Below are positions 1-8,389 of a DNA stretch of 50,335 bases, one piece after another (position 1 is the first letter of the stretch; the number at the start of each line of letters is the position of its first letter). The position numbers were made by a program, and so were the translations under genes. Below the pieces are notes generated by a model. The model searched no databases and was not told the origin of the DNA. It worked only from the letters and a program-made list of their open reading frames with translations. The DNA is taken from NCBI GenBank assembly GCA_030527925.1, contig JAUMZW010000012.1, positions 1 to 50,335 on the forward strand. The letters run 5' to 3'. Source of the stretch: Streptococcus sp. (GTDB lineage Bacteria > Bacillota > Bacilli > Lactobacillales > Streptococcaceae).

Positions 1-2
1 CA

Positions 3-371
3 CCTAAGACTAGCTTTGTAGATGGCGATGGCAACCCATTATCACCAGTAGAAGACGGAGCTACCCCATCAAAAGATATCCCAGGATATGAGTTAGTTAA
101 ATCAGTTACTGATAAAGATGGCAATGTTACTCAAATTTATAAGAAAGTAGAAAAACAAACATCTACTGAAAAAATGGACAAACCAAAAGTTCCTCAAATT
201 AAAGAAGAGTCTAAGGAACTATCTAAACCTATTGTTGATCAATCAACTAGAATGGAAACTCTTCCAAATACAGGTGAAGAATCAAATACAGCAGCAGTAT
301 CAGCACTTGGTATGGCAGCAGTATTAGGAGGTTTCCTAGGTTTAGCAAAGAAAAAAAGAAAAGAAGATTAA
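3..371 (+). CDS. LPXTG-anchored surface protein, C-terminal end (5' truncated by window)
   Basis: The frame is open from base 3 with no start in view, so this is the tail of a larger surface protein. It reads through a short segment (FVDGDGNPL ... IPGYELVKS ... KDGNVTQIYKKV) that resembles the MucBP-like or 'VDxxGN' repeats of streptococcal adhesins. A charged spacer and a complete sorting signal follow: LPNTGEES, a hydrophobic stretch (AAVSALGMAAVLGGFLGLA) and the basic tail KKKRKED. Sortase A would cleave between T and G and attach the protein to the wall. What the missing N-terminal part binds cannot be judged. The first Met (base 174) is internal and is not a real start. Confidence 0.88.
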   Translation, partial: PKTSFVDGDGNPLSPVEDGATPSKDIPGYELVKSVTDKDGNVTQIYKKVEKQTSTEKMDKPKVPQIKEESKELSKPIVDQSTRMETLPNTGEESNTAAVSALGMAAVLGGFLGLAKKKRKED

Positions 372-461
372 TTAAATGATGAACTAATTATTAGTTAATT
401 ATTTATAAAAAGGGATCTTTTCTACTATTTGTCAAGTCTATCAAGGCTTTAAGAATAAATG

Positions 462-503
462 AAAGAAGACAGTAACTATTTAGAAGCTACTGTCTTCTTT
501 TGC
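462..503 (+). terminator. Rho-independent terminator of the LPXTG gene
   Basis: Inverted arms of 13 nt (462-474 and 488-500) pair perfectly around a 13-nt loop. The right arm ends in a short T run. It lies about 90 bases after the LPXTG stop and just before the ISL3 end. Confidence 0.75.
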
Positions 504-700
504 CTCTTTGTCAACTGTGGTGGATGACTTATAACTAAGCACGAGAGGAGACGAAATTTGTCTTCTCTTTTGTGATATTCAAAGCGATATAGATACGATG
601 TTTAAAGTTTTCAAAATTCCGATAGCCAAAAGCATTGTGTTTGATGTCTTTGATCAGTTTGTTAGTTGCTTCTAGTTTAGCGTTTGAATATGGAGTTGCC
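503..700 (-). mobile_element. ISL3-family insertion sequence remnant (IS end plus transposase C-terminus)
   Basis: On the minus strand the frame encodes YSNAKLEATNKLI ... NAFGYRNFENFKHRIYIALNI ... TNFVSSRA and stops at 535. This is the conserved C-terminus of ISL3-family transposases of the IS1167/IS1193 type. The bases outside the stop (about 503-534, containing CTCTTTGTCAACTG) look like the terminal inverted repeat of such elements. Only about 55 residues remain of a protein that is normally over 400 aa; the rest is replaced by a phage-like sequence near base 700. It cannot be functional. A second copy of this end lies inverted at about 18.9 kb. Confidence 0.8.
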
Positions 701-991
701 ACTATACCATTTTCAGGGGTGTACTTATGCACTGCCTCGGTTCGGCTCTCTGATAACGCCACTACCTATGAAATGGGTCTTGGGATACATACTTCCAACA
801 CTGATGGTCCTTGGTTCTCATGGCAAAATAAGCCAAGTGGAATGAGACAGTCTTGGCAATACACTAGACAAGTACATTTTAATAAAGGAGACCAAGTCAG
901 GTTGTACACTTACGACACTGGCGGAAGACACTCTTACTACGCTGGCGGCTGGGGGACAAGTATGCAGTTACTCTTAACTATACCTGATTAA
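700..991 (+). pseudogene. 3' fragment of a phage-like structural or surface protein
   Basis: About 90 residues can be read, starting around FSGVYLCTASVRL and ending WGTSMQLLLTIPD. The composition (aromatic, Gly/Thr-rich, SWQYTRQVHFNKGDQVRLYTY) suggests a beta-sandwich (C1q/TNF-like or tail-fibre) fold as found at the C-termini of phage tail or host-binding proteins; this is a resemblance, not an identified family. The 5' part of the open frame (635 to about 700) is only the antisense of the transposase, so the gene has lost its beginning at the IS junction. No start or ribosome-binding site exists for the fragment. Confidence 0.45.
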
Positions 992-1049
992 TTTACCCAC
1001 AATTTGCCCACACTTTATTTTTTACCCACACTTTACCCACACTTTTTTA
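992..1049 (+). repeat. Short direct repeats (TTTACCCACAC-like, four copies)
   Basis: Just after the phage-like fragment the unit TTTACCCACA recurs four times with small changes (TTTACCCACAA, TTTGCCCACAC, TTTACCCACAC, TTTACCCACAC), two adjacent copies being separated by a T-rich spacer. The function is unknown. It is probably a relic of the same prophage or element. Confidence 0.6.
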
Positions 1050-1061
1050 ACAAGAATATAC

Positions 1062-1101
1062 AAAAATACCCACTTTTTAACGTATAAAAGGGGTATTTTT
1101 T
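1062..1101. terminator. Bidirectional terminator
   Basis: AAAAATACCC (1062-1071) pairs with GGGTATTTTT (1091-1100). T runs follow on both strands. It would end the minus-strand rex/amidotransferase transcript and anything entering from the left. Confidence 0.65.
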
Positions 1102-1156
1102 GAATATTTTTTTATATTGATGAAAAGATTAGTTTTAGAGAAGAAACAGATTTGAT

Positions 1157-1852
1157 TTAAAGTTCATTAACTACATAGTTAAATAAATCTTTCTCTTTTT
1201 GGCGTGTTTGGTACAAGAATTCAGGATGCCATTGTAATCCTAAAATTCTAATAGAATCATCCGATGACTCTATTGCCTCTATCGTATTATCTTTCGGATC
1301 TTTAGCAACAACCTTTAATTTCGGAGACAAATTTTTTATACTCTGTCTATGAAAAGAATTAATGCTAGAAGTGTTACCATAAATTTGATTTAAAATAGAG
1401 TTGTTTTCAATCTTGATATCATGTGTTGTTAAACTTGAATCTTCAGACTGAACATGATTTTCAATATGTTGATTTAGGTTTCCACCTAGTACTACATTGA
1501 CCAGTTGAGTTCCACGACACACACTAAAAATTGGTTTTTTCTGTCGAATCGTTTCAGTTACTAGGGCAAACTCTGATTCATCCCTAATTTTTAGAAAATC
1601 ATCAACTTTTGCATTCTTCTCTTCTCCATAATAACTAGGGTCAACATTTTGACCACCTGTTAATATAACTTTATCAACTAAATCAACATAAGTTTTAATT
1701 GTTTCATAGTCTGCAATAGGAATAATTATTGGAATTCCACCACATTCTCTTACTGCTGTAATAAAGTCAGTAGGGACATAAGAAACTATTGTGTTCCCAA
1801 AATCGGGATTTAATCTTTGATTGGCTGTAATTCCAATAATTGGTTTGGTCAT
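1157..1852 (-). CDS. Class I glutamine amidotransferase, PuuD/gamma-glutamyl hydrolase type
   Basis: A 231-aa cytoplasmic hydrolase of the peptidase C26 family, which cleaves gamma-glutamyl amide bonds (gamma-glutamyl-GABA or similar). The nucleophile Cys is in FSVCRGTQLVNV and the His/Glu pair is in LQWHPEF. The N-terminal PIIGITANQR motif is typical. I start it at the ATG at 1852, because AAGGAG (plus-strand 1858-1863) sits five bases upstream; the in-frame GTG at 1858 would overlap that site. The gene begins 9 bases after the rex stop and is probably cotranscribed with rex. The true substrate is not evident. From memory, pneumococcus has the same rex/amidotransferase order, with radC next; radC is not seen here. 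Confidence 0.85.
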   Translation of the reverse strand: MTKPIIGITANQRLNPDFGNTIVSYVPTDFITAVRECGGIPIIIPIADYETIKTYVDLVDKVILTGGQNVDPSYYGEEKNAKVDDFLKIRDESEFALVTETIRQKKPIFSVCRGTQLVNVVLGGNLNQHIENHVQSEDSSLTTHDIKIENNSILNQIYGNTSSINSFHRQSIKNLSPKLKVVAKDPKDNTIEAIESSDDSIRILGLQWHPEFLYQTRQKEKDLFNYVVNEL

Positions 1853-1861
1853 AGGCACTCC

Positions 1862-2500
1862 TTATTCAGTTTGATGCATAAAATATAATAAAGTTTGTAA
1901 TTCACTTGTAAGGTCTACATACTGTACAATTACGTCTTTTGGCACCTCTAAATGTACAGGTGAAAAACTTAGAATTCCTTTAATGCCTGCTTTAATAATT
2001 TCATCAGCTACCTCTTGAGCATGTTTGCTAGGAACAGTTAAAATTGCTGTTTCAATTTGATATTCTTCTAAATGTTTTGCAATTGTTGAAATACCATGTA
2101 TTGGAATACCATCAGAAGTCACAGTCCCAACAATCTCATTATCGTCTTTATCAAAAGCTAATGCAATCTGCATTTTGTTACGATCATGAAAACGGTAGTG
2201 AAGCAAAGCTCTTCCAATATTCCCACATCCCACCAATGCTACATTAGTGGTTGAGTGGTCATTTAGAATATCAGCAAAAAAATGCATAAGCTTTTTCACA
2301 TCGTAGCCAAAACCACGACGTCCTAATTCACCAAAGTAAGAAAAATCACGTCTTACAGTAGCAGAGTCTATCCCCATTGCATTTGCAATTTGCTTAGAAC
2401 TTGCTTTTTCAATATTATCCGTGTTAAAGCGTTTAAAAATACGGTAGTAAAACGATAAACGTTTTGCTGTTGCTTTTGGAATGGATTTATCAATAGTCAA
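1862..2500 (-). CDS. rex: Redox-sensing transcriptional repressor Rex
   Basis: A 212-aa homodimeric repressor that reads the NADH/NAD+ ratio and controls fermentation genes. The N-terminal winged helix runs to about residue 80 ([34 protein letters not shown]) and the Rossmann domain carries [15 protein letters not shown]. The length is normal for the family. It is the first gene of a pair with the amidotransferase. Upstream is an AT-rich gap of 80 bases in which I saw no clear Rex palindrome. Confidence 0.95.
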   Translation of the reverse strand: MTIDKSIPKATAKRLSFYYRIFKRFNTDNIEKASSKQIANAMGIDSATVRRDFSYFGELGRRGFGYDVKKLMHFFADILNDHSTTNVALVGCGNIGRALLHYRFHDRNKMQIALAFDKDDNEIVGTVTSDGIPIHGISTIAKHLEEYQIETAILTVPSKHAQEVADEIIKAGIKGILSFSPVHLEVPKDVIVQYVDLTSELQTLLYFMHQTE

Positions 2501-2580
2501 ACTATCATCTCCTTAATCATTATTAGTATTCCGTTAACAAAAAGTATGAATTAGGTAATAAGTTTTTGTTAAACATTTTA

Positions 2581-2802
2581 TTAATCAAATTGGCTTAAAT
2601 CTTGTTTAGATAAGAAGAAGAAAACATTTCCAAATGTATCATGGTAATCAAAAATGTGTCCATTATAAGAAAGTTCAACTACTTTATAATGATCGGCAGT
2701 AGGAGTGGTGCATGAATATTGCGCATGTTGAAATTCTTCATAACTATCATATGTTAAAACCTGTTCTTGTTTATTTGCATTAAGATAGACAATCTTTATC
2801 AT
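2581..2802 (-). CDS. DUF4649-family small protein
   Basis: A 73-aa acidic/aromatic protein (MIKIVYLNANKQEQVL ... YNGHIFDYHDTFGNVFFFL) with no signal peptide or membrane segment. It resembles the DUF4649 family found at this position, between rex and the iscS-like gene, in other streptococci; its function is unknown. A ribosome-binding site (GAGGTA) precedes the ATG. It lies 33 bases after the DUF1831 gene and probably belongs to the same transcript. Confidence 0.75.
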   Translation of the reverse strand: MIKIVYLNANKQEQVLTYDSYEEFQHAQYSCTTPTADHYKVVELSYNGHIFDYHDTFGNVFFFLSKQDLSQFD

Positions 2803-2835
2803 TTTATACCTCTTTCATTAAAGTTATAATGTTAA

Positions 2836-3183
2836 TTAATGTTGTTTTTGAATAAAAATATCTCTTTCAATAAGACTTCTCATTAAAAAATAAAATTTCT
2901 CTTGAATAATTTGGTTTTCCTGTGATTTAAAAATATTAACTAAACGAAGACCTGATTTATCTGTTATAGATAGTTTAAAACCTGTCAATTCTTTATTGAT
3001 AATAATTTTTAAAGGGAAGCCTTCATTTGAGTTAGGAACTTTTTCTAATAAATAATTCAACTCAAAGTTTCCCAATTTAGTTTGAAAAAAAGTTGTATCT
3101 AACAAAGTATATTTTTTTACTTTGTTAGATAATTCATAAGTGTATGGACAATCTTTTAAATGTATTTCTTTTTCAAATGCCAT
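2836..3183 (-). CDS. DUF1831 family protein
   Basis: A 115-aa soluble protein (MAFEKEIHLKDCPYTYEL ... NYLLEKVPNSNEGFPLKIIIN) matching the DUF1831 family of lactic acid bacteria. It starts one base after the stop of the cysteine desulfurase gene, so translation is probably coupled. The fixed neighbourhood suggests a role near sulfur transfer, but that is inference and nothing in the sequence shows a catalytic site. Confidence 0.8.
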   Translation of the reverse strand: MAFEKEIHLKDCPYTYELSNKVKKYTLLDTTFFQTKLGNFELNYLLEKVPNSNEGFPLKIIINKELTGFKLSITDKSGLRLVNIFKSQENQIIQEKFYFLMRSLIERDIFIQKQH

Positions 3184-3184
3184 A

Positions 3185-4300
3185 TTATTTTCCTACCAAT
3201 TCTATAATTTTATCCGCTAGATGTGTGATTTCATCGATTGTATTTAATTCAGAAAAACTTATTCTAATAGATTCCCTTAAACGTGGTGATTTAGGACCAT
3301 ACATTGCTTCTAAAACATGACTTGGTGAGATGTTTCCAGCCGTACACGCTGAACCAGATGAAACAGCAAATCCAGCTAAGTCAAGTTGGGTTAATAATAA
3401 GGCATTGTTTTTTCCAGGGAAACCAATGTTTAAAACATGGGGAATCTTAGTTGTAAAAGAATTACAATAGTATTCAATACTTGATAATTTGTTTAAAAAA
3501 TGAGTCTCAAGTTGAGAAATTTTGTTAAAGTTTACCAAGAGATTATCATTACTATCACAAAAAGCCTGTGTCATTCCAGAAATTCCAATCATATTTTCAG
3601 TACTTGCTCGATGTTTTTCTTCTTGATCTCCCCCTAGTAAAAAACTGTTAAAGTAGACATCTGAAAAATACAAAATACCAACTCCTTTTGGACCATGGAA
3701 CTTATGACCTGATACAGTTAAAAATTGAACATTCCATTCATTGGGTTTCAACGCAATTTTTCCAGCAGCCTGAACAGCATCAACATGAAATATGGCATTA
3801 TGGTGGAGGAGGCTTTCTCCTATTTCCGAGATAGGAAGTAAGTCACCAGTCTCATTGTTTATAGCCATTATGCTGACCATAATTGTATCTGGACGAAGAG
3901 CATTTTCAACTTGTTGTACGGTAATCCCATTAGTAGTAGGGCGTAAGTATGTGACTTCAAAACCATAGTTAGTTTCAAGATACTTCAATGGTTCTAACAC
4001 TGAATGATGTTCAATGGCGGTTGTAATAATGTGTTTACCTTTATCTTGATGGGCTAAAGCATAACCTAATAAAGCTGTATTATTTCCTTCAGTTCCCCCC
4101 GAAGTAAAAATGATATTCCTTGGATTAACACCTAATATTGATGAAATTTTTTCTCTGTTTTCTCGTAAGTACTGACTAGCTTTTCTCCCCATTCCATGTA
4201 TGCTAGAAGGATTGGCATAAGTCTGCTCAATCGTGTTAATCATAGCTTTTTTTACTGATGGTGTTAGTTCGGTTGTTGCTGCATTATCAAAATAAATCAT
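3185..4300 (-). CDS. Cysteine desulfurase (IscS/NifS-like)
   Basis: A 371-aa PLP enzyme that removes sulfur from cysteine and passes the persulfide to Fe-S cluster or thio-tRNA acceptors. The PLP-binding Lys is in SGHKFHGPKG (about residue 200) and the catalytic Cys is in SSGSACTAG (about residue 325), the short-loop type of group I desulfurases. I start at MIYFDNAATT (4300); the longer frame to 4327 lies within the prs 3' end and lacks a ribosome site, whereas GAGGA lies seven bases before 4300. Only one base separates it from prs. Streptococci also carry sufS elsewhere, so this copy more likely serves tRNA thiolation; that is inference. Confidence 0.9.
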   Translation of the reverse strand: MIYFDNAATTELTPSVKKAMINTIEQTYANPSSIHGMGRKASQYLRENREKISSILGVNPRNIIFTSGGTEGNNTALLGYALAHQDKGKHIITTAIEHHSVLEPLKYLETNYGFEVTYLRPTTNGITVQQVENALRPDTIMVSIMAINNETGDLLPISEIGESLLHHNAIFHVDAVQAAGKIALKPNEWNVQFLTVSGHKFHGPKGVGILYFSDVYFNSFLLGGDQEEKHRASTENMIGISGMTQAFCDSNDNLLVNFNKISQLETHFLNKLSSIEYYCNSFTTKIPHVLNIGFPGKNNALLLTQLDLAGFAVSSGSACTAGNISPSHVLEAMYGPKSPRLRESIRISFSELNTIDEITHLADKIIELVGK

Positions 4301-4301
4301 A

Positions 4302-5273
4302 CTATTCCTCAGATACGTTATATGCAAATAAAGGACTCAATGGTCTTCTTTCATGTATTCTAGTGATGGCATCAGCAATCAATTTGCTTGCTGAAAGGTA
4401 TTTTGTATGCACAGGAACCTTTTCTTTTGTATTAACAGAATCAGTAACAATGATTTCTTTTATTGGAGCAGTATTTAGAATCTCTGATGCTCCTCCTGCA
4501 AATAAACCATGACTTGCTACAGCATATATGTCAGTTGCGCCACCTCGTTCAACAATCTTAGCAGCTTCTGCAAAAGTTTTGCCTGTATTTAAAATATCAT
4601 CAATGAGAATAGCTTTTTTTCCTGAAACATCGCCGATAATATAACCTTCTTCACGCGCAGAATCATCTTGAGCATAATCAATTATAGCAATTGGAGAATC
4701 TAAATATTCAGCCAAGCTTCTTGCACGTTTGATACCAGAGTTTTTAGGGCTCACAACCACTACATCAGAACCTTTAAGTCCTAACTTAGTATAATATTTG
4801 GCAAAAAGTGGAACTGTGAAAAGATTATCTACAGGAATATCAAAGAAGCCTTGAACTTGAACAGCATGTAAATCTAAAGTAAGAACACGGTCGACACCAG
4901 CTTTAACAAGCATATTAGCAACTAGTTTAGCAGTTATAGGTTCCCTTGAAGCAGCTATTCTGTCTTGTCTAGAATACCCAAAGTAGGGAATAACAATATT
5001 GACAGAATTGGCGCTTGCACGTTTACATGCATCAATCATAATCAAAAGTTCCCATAAATTATCATTAACTGGAAAGCTTGTAGACTGAATGATATAAATA
5101 TCATCTCCACGAACAGTTTCTTCTATATTAATCATGATTTCACCATCTGAAAACTGACGTGTTGATACTTTCCCAAGAGGTACATTCATTTCTGTTGCTA
5201 TTTTTTCTGCAATTTCAATGTTTGATGAAAGTGAAAAAAGTTTAAGTTGATTTTCGGCTTTAATTTCGGCCAT
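4302..5273 (-). CDS. prs: Ribose-phosphate pyrophosphokinase (second-type Prs)
   Basis: A 323-aa enzyme that makes PRPP from ribose-5-phosphate and ATP for purine, pyrimidine, His and NAD synthesis. It has the ATP loop YFGYSRQDR, the His loop [12 protein letters not shown] and a PRPP-binding segment [14 protein letters not shown]. In the classical enzyme that segment reads DDMxDTGGT, so this is the divergent second paralogue found in streptococci (often called prs2). The start has AAAGGAG upstream. It heads a minus-strand operon of prs, cysteine desulfurase and DUF1831, perhaps continuing to DUF4649. A terminator hairpin separates it from the CYTH gene. Confidence 0.92.
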   Translation of the reverse strand: MAEIKAENQLKLFSLSSNIEIAEKIATEMNVPLGKVSTRQFSDGEIMINIEETVRGDDIYIIQSTSFPVNDNLWELLIMIDACKRASANSVNIVIPYFGYSRQDRIAASREPITAKLVANMLVKAGVDRVLTLDLHAVQVQGFFDIPVDNLFTVPLFAKYYTKLGLKGSDVVVVSPKNSGIKRARSLAEYLDSPIAIIDYAQDDSAREEGYIIGDVSGKKAILIDDILNTGKTFAEAAKIVERGGATDIYAVASHGLFAGGASEILNTAPIKEIIVTDSVNTKEKVPVHTKYLSASKLIADAITRIHERRPLSPLFAYNVSEE

Positions 5274-5312
5274 GATTAAAGGACTCCTTTTATTTTATCT
5301 CCTAATTATACC

Positions 5313-5344
5313 AAAAAACCTAATGAATAGCATTAGGTTTTTAT
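5313..5344 (-). terminator. Terminator of the CYTH gene
   Basis: AAAAAACCTAATG and CATTAGGTTTTTA form a 13-bp stem with a 5-nt loop. It overlaps the CYTH stop codon and insulates prs from read-through. Confidence 0.85.
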
Positions 5345-5919
5345 TACTCTTTAAAAGATTTCAAAGTCGAGCTGTACCTTGCTACCTTACTTTTAGCGTA
5401 TTTAAAATTGATGCGATTTTCATCTAAAAATTGTCTAAAATTTTGTTCACCACTAACAGGCTCATCTACTTCAACTTCCAATTCATAATCAGTTACATTA
5501 GAATAATGATTACTATCTAAAGCCATGAGACCAATAGATGTTTTCATTTCTCTTCTTTCTGTTGTCAAGTGTCCATAAGACCAAAGCGAAGAAACATCAA
5601 TGCCTTTTTGAGTAAGAAGATGAGTTACAGAATTATCATCTTCTAATCCATTTTTTATTAGGAATTTAGCTTTCTGGATATTTAATTTATGATTATACTC
5701 AAAATTCCCAATATCTTTTGGAATCTTGAGGGTCATTTCAGCTTCACTCTGAAAAGTTCTAATCCGTAAAGACATGCGATTTTTCTTTAAAATAGAATCA
5801 TTTGAATCAAAATAATAATTAGTTTGGGTAACTGGTGAGACGTGCGAAAATAATTTTTTTAAACGATTATATTCATCCTTGTTTAATAGAGTTTTGTACT
5901 CAATCTCTAAGTGGTTCAT
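5344..5919 (-). CDS. CYTH domain protein (YjbK-type, triphosphate tunnel enzyme family)
   Basis: A 191-aa protein of the CYTH/TTM superfamily. The signature ExExK is at the N-terminus (LEIEYKTLL), and alternating basic and acidic strands (SLRIRTF, MTLKIPK, YELEVEVDE, KYAKSKVARY) line the expected tunnel. Members hydrolyse inorganic triphosphate or nucleoside triphosphates. It is divergent from relQ, a fixed pairing in Firmicutes that hints at a link to the (p)ppGpp stress network. No ribosome-binding site is seen: the bases before the ATG read TGATAACATAAACAG, which may instead be a promoter placed for a leaderless transcript. Confidence 0.88.
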   Translation of the reverse strand: MNHLEIEYKTLLNKDEYNRLKKLFSHVSPVTQTNYYFDSNDSILKKNRMSLRIRTFQSEAEMTLKIPKDIGNFEYNHKLNIQKAKFLIKNGLEDDNSVTHLLTQKGIDVSSLWSYGHLTTERREMKTSIGLMALDSNHYSNVTDYELEVEVDEPVSGEQNFRQFLDENRINFKYAKSKVARYSSTLKSFKE

Positions 5920-5925
5920 CTGTTT

Positions 5926-5934
5926 ATGTTATCA
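5926..5934 (-). promoter_or_regulatory. Possible leaderless promoter for the CYTH gene
   Basis: On the minus strand TGA-TAACAT (an extended -10 with 4/6 matches) ends exactly 6 nt before the ATG. This is the same spacing as in the stronger leaderless candidates of this window. It is weak on its own. Confidence 0.3.
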
Positions 5935-5945
5935 CTTTCTTTTTA

Positions 5946-5954
5946 TGGTATAAT
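5946..5954 (+). promoter_or_regulatory. relQ operon promoter (extended -10)
   Basis: TGG-TATAAT gives a perfect extended -10. Transcription should start near 5961, leaving a leader of about 50 nt with the ribosome site AAGAAAGGA before relQ. A clear -35 is lacking, as is common with extended -10 elements. Confidence 0.6.
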
Positions 5955-6009
5955 ATAGCTTAAGTTAATTTTATAAAAAAGTACACTATTTGACAAGAAA
6001 GGACTGTTT

Positions 6010-6681
6010 ATGGCAACTGAGTGGGAAAAATTTTTAGACCCGTATATTCAAACAGTTGGAGAATTAAAAATAAAGTTACGTGGTATCAGAAAACAATTTC
6101 GAAAACAAAATAGGCACTCTCCTATTGAATTTGTAACAGGCCGTGTCAAATCAGTCGAAAGCATCAAAGAGAAGATGCAGTTACGTGGTATTAAAGAAGA
6201 AAATATTGCTCATGATTTACAAGATATTGCAGGACTTAGAGTTATGGTCCAGTTTGTCGATGATGTTGATGATGTATTAACTCTATTAAGAAAACGGCAT
6301 GATTTACAAATTATTCAAGAACGTGACTATATAAAAAATATGAAAGCAAGCGGTTATCGCTCTTACCATGTTGTTGTCGAATATGTTGTTGATACAATTG
6401 ACGGACCTAAGACAGTTTTGGCTGAAATTCAAATCAGAACATTAGCAATGAACTTTTGGGCAACAATTGAACATTCACTTAATTATAAATATAAAGGTGA
6501 ATTTCCAAAAGAAATTAGAGAAAGACTTGCAATTACTGCAAAAATCGCCTATGAATTGGATGAGGAAATGAGAAAAATTAAAGAAGATATCAGAGAAGCA
6601 CAGCTTTTATTTGATTCAGAAAGTAGAAAACTAAGTGATGGTGTAGGAAATAGTGATGACACAGATGAAAATTATAGATAA
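6010..6681 (+). CDS. relQ: Small alarmone synthetase RelQ (GTP pyrophosphokinase)
   Basis: A 223-aa single-domain synthetase that transfers pyrophosphate from ATP to GDP/GTP to give (p)ppGpp. It shows the RelA_SpoT nucleotidyltransferase motifs: [12 protein letters not shown] (about residue 70), the substrate-binding [14 protein letters not shown] (about 115) and the catalytic [22 protein letters not shown] (about 140). It lacks hydrolase, TGS and ACT domains, as expected for RelQ. The acidic C-terminal helix ([14 protein letters not shown]) fits tetramer formation. It is first in the relQ-nadK-rluD-pta cluster and overlaps nadK by 26 bases. Confidence 0.95.
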   Translation: MATEWEKFLDPYIQTVGELKIKLRGIRKQFRKQNRHSPIEFVTGRVKSVESIKEKMQLRGIKEENIAHDLQDIAGLRVMVQFVDDVDDVLTLLRKRHDLQIIQERDYIKNMKASGYRSYHVVVEYVVDTIDGPKTVLAEIQIRTLAMNFWATIEHSLNYKYKGEFPKEIRERLAITAKIAYELDEEMRKIKEDIREAQLLFDSESRKLSDGVGNSDDTDENYR

Positions 6682-7492
6682 GGTGACTAGAGTTGCCATT
6701 GTTGCTAATGGAAAATACAATAGTAAGAAAGTTGCTTCAAAATTATTCGCTTTTTTAAAAGAAGATAAAAAATTTTATCTTTCAAAAAAAGACCCAGATA
6801 TTGTTATTTCAATTGGTGGAGATGGCATGTTGTTATCTGCTTTCCATATGTATAAGAAGCAATTAGATTCTGTGCGTTTTATAGGAGTACACACTGGACA
6901 TTTAGGATTTTACACAGATTATAGAGATTTTGAAATCAACAAACTAATTGAAAATTTAAAAAATGATACCGGAGCAAAAGTTTCATATCCCATATTAGAA
7001 GTTAAATTAACATTGGATACTGGTCAAGTTATTGAGTCACTGGCTCTAAATGAAGCAACTGTAAAACGAATCGAAAAAACAATGGTTGCGGATGTTTTTA
7101 TCAATAAAATAAAGTTTGAACGATTTAGAGGTGATGGAATTTTAGTTTCTACACCTACTGGTAGTACAGCTTATAATAAATCACTAGGTGGTGCAATCCT
7201 TCACCCTTCAATGGAAGCTTTACAATTAACCGAGATTTCTAGTCTTAACAATCGCGTCTTTAGGACCCTTGGTTCATCAGCTATCATTCCAAAAAATGAA
7301 AGGATTGAACTAATTCCAAAACGTTTAGGAATTTATACTATTTCTGTCGATAATAAAACAAGAAATTATAGAAATGTTACTAAAGTTGAGTTCTCTCTTG
7401 TAAAACAAAAAATTAATTTTGTGGCTACTCCAAGTCATACAAGCTTTTGGGAAAGAGTGAAAGATGCTTTTATTGGAGAATTAGATTCATGA
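6656..7492 (+). CDS. nadK: NAD kinase
   Basis: A 278-aa cytoplasmic enzyme that phosphorylates NAD to NADP. It has the diagnostic GGDGML (residues 54-59) and [13 protein letters not shown] motifs. I choose the start MTQMKII (6656), with TAGGAAA upstream; an ATG directly before it (6653) is equally possible. It overlaps relQ at its 5' end and rluD by ATGA at its 3' end, so the three are translationally coupled. Confidence 0.94.
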   Translation: MTQMKIIDKVTRVAIVANGKYNSKKVASKLFAFLKEDKKFYLSKKDPDIVISIGGDGMLLSAFHMYKKQLDSVRFIGVHTGHLGFYTDYRDFEINKLIENLKNDTGAKVSYPILEVKLTLDTGQVIESLALNEATVKRIEKTMVADVFINKIKFERFRGDGILVSTPTGSTAYNKSLGGAILHPSMEALQLTEISSLNNRVFRTLGSSAIIPKNERIELIPKRLGIYTISVDNKTRNYRNVTKVEFSLVKQKINFVATPSHTSFWERVKDAFIGELDS

Positions 7493-8388
7493 GATTTGAA
7501 TTTGTAGCTCATAAAAGATGTAAAGTTAAAACGTTATTAAAAGAGCATGATATTTCAAAAGCCCTATTAGCAAAAGTTAAATTTAAGGGTGGGCATATTA
7601 GTGTGAATGGTGTTGAACAAAATGCCATTTATTTGTTAAATATTGGTGATATTGTAACCGTTATAATACCTGACGAAGAGTCCCATGAAAGCTTGACACC
7701 CATCTATCACCCGCTTGATATCGTCTATGAGGACGATAACTTTCTAATGCTTAATAAGCCATTTGGATTTGCTAGTATTCCAAGTAGCCTGCATTCAAAC
7801 ACGATTGCAAATTTTATTAAGGATTATTACATTAAACAAAATTATCCCAATAAACAGGTTCATATTGTTACAAGACTTGATAAAGATACAAGTGGTCTCA
7901 TGTTATTTGCTAAACATGGTTATGCCCATGCTAGACTGGATAAACAATTGCAACAAAAACATATTGAAAAAAAATATTTTGCGCTAGTTTCTGGTGATGG
8001 TCAACTTAATCACAAGGGAGAGATAATCGCACCAATTGCAAGAGATAACAACAGTATGATAACAAGAAGAGTAGATTCTAGTGGAAAATATGCTCATACA
8101 AGTTATGAAGTAATTGAACAATTTGGGAAAGTTTACCTTGTTGATATAAAATTACACACTGGACGAACTCACCAAATTCGTGTTCATTTTGCACATATTG
8201 GCTTCCCTCTTCTAGGAGATGATTTATATGGCGGCTCAATGGATTTTGGTATCCAAAGACAAGCTTTACACTGTCACTCAATCTCATTTTTTGATCCTTT
8301 CCAAGAACGAAACATATATCAAAATATTAACTTGACAGATGACTTTGATAGCGTTATCATAGATTTACAAATGAAATATAGGAGTTAA
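7489..8388 (+). CDS. rluD: RNA pseudouridine synthase, RluD/RsuA-RluA family
   Basis: A 299-aa pseudouridine synthase of the large-subunit rRNA type. An N-terminal S4-like RNA-binding segment ([31 protein letters not shown]) is followed by the catalytic [15 protein letters not shown], whose Asp is the nucleophile, and by [27 protein letters not shown]. The start is the ATG at 7489 that overlaps the nadK stop (ATGA), with GGAGAA upstream; the longer frame from 7447 lies wholly inside nadK. The exact uridine target is not decided by the sequence. Confidence 0.9.
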   Translation: MRFEFVAHKRCKVKTLLKEHDISKALLAKVKFKGGHISVNGVEQNAIYLLNIGDIVTVIIPDEESHESLTPIYHPLDIVYEDDNFLMLNKPFGFASIPSSLHSNTIANFIKDYYIKQNYPNKQVHIVTRLDKDTSGLMLFAKHGYAHARLDKQLQQKHIEKKYFALVSGDGQLNHKGEIIAPIARDNNSMITRRVDSSGKYAHTSYEVIEQFGKVYLVDIKLHTGRTHQIRVHFAHIGFPLLGDDLYGGSMDFGIQRQALHCHSISFFDPFQERNIYQNINLTDDFDSVIIDLQMKYRS

Positions 8389-8389
8389 C

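Noticed and set aside
535..762. A whole 75-aa gene on the minus strand
   Set aside because: Only its C-terminal 55 residues are transposase; the head is antisense to the phage-like fragment.
992..1049. CRISPR-like array from the repeated TTTACCCACAC unit
   Set aside because: Units are about 11 bases with no regular spacers and no cas genes nearby.
2521..2580. Rex self-operator in the gap upstream of rex
   Set aside because: Only single TTGTTAA-like half sites, not the paired motif expected for Rex.
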